Of a stretch of 64,000 bases of DNA, positions 60,102 through 64,000 are shown one piece after another. Under the pieces are notes generated by a model. The model had not been told where the DNA came from and did no database searches. It worked only from the letters and a program-made list of their open reading frames with translations. Origin of the DNA: Methanosarcina sp. UBA289 (GTDB lineage Archaea > Halobacteriota > Methanosarcinia > Methanosarcinales > Methanosarcinaceae). The translations under genes and the position numbers were made by a program. Numbering within the stretch: the first letter of the stretch is position 1; each line of letters opens with the position of its first letter. The stretch spans positions 1-64,000 of the forward strand of contig DAKJ01000005.1 of NCBI GenBank assembly GCA_002496565.1. The letters run 5' to 3'.

Positions 60102-61520
60102 TTATAGCGGTTTTTTAATTCCGTTTCCGTTGTATAATTCAAATTCATCATGTAGAGTCTTGACTGCGGCAAATGCATCATCTTCCCGCACTACGAAAGA
60201 GATGTTGTACTGAGAAGAGCCCTGGCTGATCATAATAATATTAATCATTGAGTTCCCAAGCGCTCCGAAGACTCTTTTTGCCACGCCTGGAGTCCCTGCC
60301 ATACCTGCACCCACGACTGCAACTACGCAGACATTTCTGTCTGAAGTGATTTCCCTTACGATTTCCCGATTAAATTCTTCATGGAGAGCTTTTAAAGCGG
60401 GCTCGATGTGTGCCTCACTGATTACAAAAGAGATATTGGATTCGGAAGAGCCCTGGCTGATCATAACAACATTAACGCCTGCTTTTGCAAGCGCCGTAAA
60501 GAGCCTTGCTACAGTCCCGACTGCTCCCACCATCTCTGCACCTTCAATATTGATAAGAGCCACATTTTTAATCAGACTTACGGCTTTTACAACATGTTTG
60601 CACTGGAACTTTTCCGAAACTACAAGTGTGCCAGGAAACTCAGGTTCAAAAGTATTTTTAACACGTACAGGAATGTGTTCACGCATGGCAGGCTCAATCG
60701 TCCGTGGATGCAGCACGTTTGCTCCGAAGTAAGAGAGTTCCATGGCTTCGGCATAAGAAATCTGCGGGATAGTCTTTGCCTCTGGCACGATTCTCGGATC
60801 AGTAGTCATGATCCCGCTTACTTCTTTCCAGAGCCAGATCTCATCAACTTTCAAAGCTGCACCCAGGATAGAAGCTGAGAAGTCAGACCCGCTCCTTCCA
60901 AGAGTGGTAATAATCCCATCCTCATTTTCTCCTATAAATCCAGTGACTACAGCAATCTGTGACTCGAGTCTGCACCCAAGCCTCTTTTTTACAAGTTCGT
61001 AAGTTTGTTCTAGAGGCCTAGCATTTCCGTAATCCGATGATGTTATAATCCCTGCTTCTCCACCTGTGAATTCGGTCGATGCTATTCCAAGAGAACGGAT
61101 AGCTCCTGACACAATCGGAGCAGCCAGGCGTTCTCCGTAAGAACAAATGTAATCAATTGACCTTGGAGTAAGCTCACCAAGATAACAGATTCCAATCAAC
61201 GCTTTTTCGAGCTCATCAATTCGAAGGTCAAGAGTCTGGATAACTTCTTTTGCTACTGTGGGGTCATCAATGGCATCCTTCACGGCTTCATGGTGTTTGT
61301 TTGTTATTTCTGTTTTAAACTCCTTCACAAGGGTGACTTTGCCTTTTGTTGAGGCAAATAGTGCATTTTCCAGAAGCCCATCGGTTACTCCACCGAGTGC
61401 CGAGGTTACTACCACGATCTGGTTGCCTTCTTCATGATACCTCTTCAGAAGTTGGGCAACATGACGGATTTTTTTTCCGTCCCCAACGGAAGTTCCTCCA
61501 AATTTCATTACAATTTTCAT
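60102..61520 (-). CDS. lysC: Aspartate kinase
   Basis: The enzyme phosphorylates aspartate, the first step to lysine, threonine and methionine. From the ATG at 61520 it is 472 aa: MKIVMKFGGTSVGDGKKI at the start, then GFIGENEDGIITTLGRSGSD with FSASILGAAL in the kinase domain. Two ACT domains follow, marked by MISQGSSESNISFVISEA and MISQGSSQYNISFVVRED, so feedback inhibition by an amino acid is likely. A frame open to 61598 adds 26 residues of no similarity. It lies just upstream of purM. Confidence 0.95.
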   Translation of the reverse strand: MKIVMKFGGTSVGDGKKIRHVAQLLKRYHEEGNQIVVVTSALGGVTDGLLENALFASTKGKVTLVKEFKTEITNKHHEAVKDAIDDPTVAKEVIQTLDLRIDELEKALIGICYLGELTPRSIDYICSYGERLAAPIVSGAIRSLGIASTEFTGGEAGIITSSDYGNARPLEQTYELVKKRLGCRLESQIAVVTGFIGENEDGIITTLGRSGSDFSASILGAALKVDEIWLWKEVSGIMTTDPRIVPEAKTIPQISYAEAMELSYFGANVLHPRTIEPAMREHIPVRVKNTFEPEFPGTLVVSEKFQCKHVVKAVSLIKNVALINIEGAEMVGAVGTVARLFTALAKAGVNVVMISQGSSESNISFVISEAHIEPALKALHEEFNREIVREITSDRNVCVVAVVGAGMAGTPGVAKRVFGALGNSMINIIMISQGSSQYNISFVVREDDAFAAVKTLHDEFELYNGNGIKKPL

Positions 61521-61912
61521 GATCGGATCACGTTTTATCATTAACTGATTATTTTCACACCGTTTACTTAAACTGTTGATTAATTTAGTTACCCTCACTA
61601 ATTTTTCGGATTGGAATAAATAATTCCGGGATTCCTGCAGGTTTGCAGGTTTCTTCTCAATAAGATGGTTTTTTGTAGAGAAAGCTATATATCGGCTCTT
61701 TTGCCACTAATATATTTTATGCTGAGAACCTGTTCTGTATAGGATATGGGTAATATATTATAATGTTTGTGTAAAATGGGTTTAGAAACTAAAATCTCCA
61801 GATAGGAAGAAAAAACTGCTGGCAAATTCCCAATAAATCTCAGTAACTGGTAGAAAATAATATATTTAATTCCCGAGATGAAAGACTAAGTTAGTTGAAG
61901 ACAGGTGAAGCA
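61521..61912. other. Divergent promoter region of lysC and apgM
   Basis: 392 bases with no gene. TATA-like runs near 61685-61692 and 61858-61866 face in suitable directions. ACAGGTGA before 61913 is the apgM ribosome binding site. Confidence 0.45.
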
Positions 61913-63109
61913 ATGAAATACGCTGTACTTATAGGAGACGGAATGGCTGATTACCCAATAGAAAAGCTGGGTGGAAAAACCATTCTCCAGGCAGCCCAAA
62001 CCCCTGCTATGGATTATATCGCAGCCCAAGGAAAAATGGGACTTGCAAAAACTATACCTGATGGGCTTCCTGCTGGGAGTGATGTCGCAAATATGTCCAT
62101 TCTCGGGTACGATCCGTCAGTCTATTACTCTGGTCGGGCTCCTTTGGAGGCTGCCAGTATGGGTGTGGCTCTTGCACCCGATGATGTGGCTTTCAGATGC
62201 AGTCTTATAACTATCGAGCACGGAAGAATAAAAGATTATAGCTCAGGGCATATCACCAGTGAAGAAGCTAGGATTCTCATCGAAACCCTTGATACTGAAC
62301 TCAGTACAGAAGAACTAAGCTTTTATCCAGGTATCAGCTACAGGCACCTCCTGGTTGCCAGAAACAATCTAGGAGCTGAAACGGAATGCACTCCCCCGCA
62401 TGATATTACCGGGAAAAAATTTGAGGAATATCTGCCCGGAGGAAAAGACGGAGATTTCTTTTCTGACATGATCAAAAAATCTATGATCGTTCTTGAACTG
62501 CATCCAGTTAATCTGAAAAGGATTGAGGAAGGTAAGAATCCTGCAAACTCAATTTGGGTCTGGGGCCAGGGACATGCTCCAAAGTTTACGCCTTTTAGGG
62601 AATTGTACAACAAAACCGGAGCAGTTATTTCGGCAGTCGACCTTCTGAAAGGCATTGGAGTTTATGCAGGCCTAGACGTAATTGAAGTTCCAGGAGCAAC
62701 CGGTTATCTGGATACCAATTATGAAGGAAAAGCCAGTGCTGCAATCGAGGTATTGAAAACGAGGGATCTTGTTTTTGTCCATGTGGAAGCCCCGGACGAA
62801 GCCGGACATGAGGGGAGTATTGATAAAAAGTTAAAAGCTGTAGAAGATTTCGATAGTCGAATTGTAGCTCCTATTCTTAAACATGCCGAGGCTTCAGATG
62901 AGCCCTTTACGATTCTCGTGTTACCTGATCATCCAACTCCAATTTCCTTAAAAACCCACACTCCAGATCCTATTCCCTTCGCAGTCTACAGGACTGACAA
63001 AACGGATTCTGACGGAGCAGAGACTTTTGATGAAGAGTCGGCTAAAAAAGGTTCTCTGGGCCTTGTAAAAGCTTCAGATATTATAGGAATACTTTTGAAG
63101 GCCAAGTAA
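61913..63109 (+). CDS. apgM: 2,3-bisphosphoglycerate-independent phosphoglycerate mutase, archaeal type
   Basis: The enzyme interconverts 3- and 2-phosphoglycerate in gluconeogenesis/glycolysis. From the ATG at 61913 it is 398 aa. The metal-binding and catalytic motifs include LIGDGMADYPIEKLGGKT, LPAGSDVANMSILGYDP with the serine nucleophile region, HVEAPDEAGHEGSIDKKLKA and VLPDHPTPISLKTHTPDPIP. These place it in the archaeal apgM branch of the alkaline phosphatase superfamily. A TTG at 61895 is also in frame but unlikely. Confidence 0.96.
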   Translation: MKYAVLIGDGMADYPIEKLGGKTILQAAQTPAMDYIAAQGKMGLAKTIPDGLPAGSDVANMSILGYDPSVYYSGRAPLEAASMGVALAPDDVAFRCSLITIEHGRIKDYSSGHITSEEARILIETLDTELSTEELSFYPGISYRHLLVARNNLGAETECTPPHDITGKKFEEYLPGGKDGDFFSDMIKKSMIVLELHPVNLKRIEEGKNPANSIWVWGQGHAPKFTPFRELYNKTGAVISAVDLLKGIGVYAGLDVIEVPGATGYLDTNYEGKASAAIEVLKTRDLVFVHVEAPDEAGHEGSIDKKLKAVEDFDSRIVAPILKHAEASDEPFTILVLPDHPTPISLKTHTPDPIPFAVYRTDKTDSDGAETFDEESAKKGSLGLVKASDIIGILLKAK

Positions 63110-63259
63110 CTGCCTTCTCTAGTTTTCAATTCGAGGACCTATTTGTTTTTCATCTTTTTAATTTCCACGAAAATCTATTGCTCTGGATTTTCGGAAACTT
63201 TTTCTTTTATCGTTCAGGTTCTTTTTGTATTACGTTTTTGTGAAATTGCCCAAGAAAAT

Positions 63260-63308
63260 GTATATATCCTTTCTCAATATATTTAGAATAGCACATAGCT
63301 GTGTTATT
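63260..63308 (+). promoter_or_regulatory. hsp20 promoter with inverted repeat near the start of transcription
   Basis: TATATAT at 63261-63267 is a good archaeal TATA box for the gene at 63331. About 20 bases downstream, AATAGCACA (63287-63295) and TGTGTTATT (63300-63308) form an inverted repeat with one mismatch and a 4-base spacer. This position overlaps or just follows the expected transcription start, where a heat-shock repressor would block the polymerase. The repressor is unknown. Confidence 0.45.
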
Positions 63309-63330
63309 TTTAATTTAGGGGGTAATTAAT

Positions 63331-63792
63331 ATGAGATGGCCTATGAGAAGATCATTTTCAGGCCCTGCACGCTGGGACCCTTTTGAAGAGATCAGAAGGA
63401 CGCAGGAACGCCTTAACCAGCTGTTTGAAGACTTTATGCCAATGGAAGAATGGGGAGGCGGAAAAGTTTACACTCCTGCCATTGATATTAAGGAAGAGGA
63501 AGACAAGCTTGTTGTCACTACCGACTTGCCTGGGATTAATAAAGAGGATGTTCAAATTAACCTTAAAGAAGACATGCTTGAGATCAGTGCAAAGACCGGG
63601 AAGGAAAAAGAGACCGAAGAGGAAGGATATCTGCGCCGGGAGAGGGCATATACTCAATTTTACAGGGCAGTTCGCCTGCCTACCAGCGTTAAGGAAGAGG
63701 GAAGCACTGCAAAAATGGAGAATGGTGTCCTGACAATTACGCTGCCGAAAATGCAATTGGAAGAGCCGACAAAGAAAATATCTATTGAGTAA
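63331..63792 (+). CDS. hsp20: Small heat shock protein, Hsp20 family
   Basis: A small alpha-crystallin-type chaperone that binds unfolding proteins and forms large oligomers. The 153-aa protein has the alpha-crystallin domain from about residue 48: YTPAIDIKEEEDKLVVTTDL, PGINKEDVQINLKEDMLEIS, then RRERAYTQFYRAVRLP and MENGVLTITLPKM. The start at 63331 follows AGGGGG (63317-63322). It has its own promoter and a hairpin terminator. Confidence 0.96.
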   Translation: MRWPMRRSFSGPARWDPFEEIRRTQERLNQLFEDFMPMEEWGGGKVYTPAIDIKEEEDKLVVTTDLPGINKEDVQINLKEDMLEISAKTGKEKETEEEGYLRRERAYTQFYRAVRLPTSVKEEGSTAKMENGVLTITLPKMQLEEPTKKISIE

Positions 63793-63830
63793 TCTTTCTG
63801 GACCGGAAAGATAACTCTGAAAACATATCA

Positions 63831-63862
63831 GACTGCGGGAAAAAATCGCAGTCTTTTCTTTT
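63831..63862 (+). terminator. Hairpin plus T-tract terminator of hsp20
   Basis: GACTGCG (63831-63837) and CGCAGTC (63847-63853) form a perfect 7-bp stem with a 9-base A-rich loop, followed by TTTTCTTTTTT. It lies about 40 bases after the hsp20 stop. Confidence 0.85.
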
Positions 63863-64000
63863 TTCATCTTTTTCTGTTAATTTCTGAGTTTATTCCAATT
63901 CAAAACTTCAATTTTTGAGTCTTGTATTTGGAAATCATTTCATTTATGTTACTTACCACGGGAGTTCTTATTATAATACTTGGAATCAGAACACGGCTCC

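Overview
The window is chromosomal DNA of a methanogenic archaeon, almost certainly a Methanosarcina. It carries the complete methyl-coenzyme M reductase operon mcrBDCGA, the McrA arginine methyltransferase Mmp10, a type III archaeal RuBisCO, the large subunit of DNA polymerase D, PCNA, archaeal primase PriL, transcription factor S, GatCAB, archaeosortase A and a Methanosarcina-type S-layer-domain protein. McrA numbering (His271, Arg285, Gly465, Cys472) fits Methanosarcina. Intergenic DNA is AT-rich and often long, as usual in this genus. The species cannot be fixed from the sequence alone.

Layout. 1-8.5 kb (+): DUF1646 transporter, RuBisCO, Sua5, a small membrane protein and PolD large subunit. 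8.9-15.5 kb: mmp10 (-), divergent from mcrBDCGA (+), which ends at a clear hairpin/T-tract terminator. 15.7-19.5 kb (-): an unassigned nitrogenase-like pair, a NifH-NifD fusion of 753 aa and a NifK-like partner of 428 aa, preceded by a possible DUF1638-like fragment. 20-21.4 kb: a decayed IS1634-like transposase broken by a 34-bp tandem duplication, then a 405-bp MITE-like element. 21.5-27.2 kb (-): methyltransferase, aroA, archaeal thyA, htpX and a RibD/DHFR-like reductase. 27.5-34.2 kb (+): a frameshifted, internally duplicated Cys-rich membrane protein, then a tight five-gene unit of FecB-like lipoprotein, methyltransferase, radical SAM protein with a FecB-like C-lobe, FecCD permease and ATPase. 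34.3-37.3 kb: S-layer-domain protein, a 49-aa ORF and a nitrilase-family hydrolase. 37.5-45.2 kb (-): gatCAB, an FrhB-like Fe-S flavoprotein with a TRASH/YHS-like N-terminus, priL, pcn, tfs and a Nudix hydrolase. 45.8-48.5 kb (+): artA, archaetidylserine decarboxylase and synthase, mptD. 48.7-53.4 kb (-): hisC, argD, a bactofilin-like protein and a PUA protein. 53.9-58.8 kb: two paralogous RHH-like proteins, an amidotransferase-like protein and methanogen-specific DUF1890/DUF1894-type proteins. 59-64 kb: purM and lysC (-), apgM and hsp20 (+).

Most of the window is core methanogen housekeeping. The parts that look least described are the nitrogenase-like operon convergent with mcr (15660-19207) and the importer unit whose radical SAM enzyme carries a domain homologous to the C-terminal lobe of its own binding protein (28873-34166). 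Several short perfect or near-perfect tandem duplications (19-37 bp) occur in the IS remnant, argD, and the regions near purM and argD, pointing to repeated slippage-type events. I found no tRNA, rRNA or CRISPR array.
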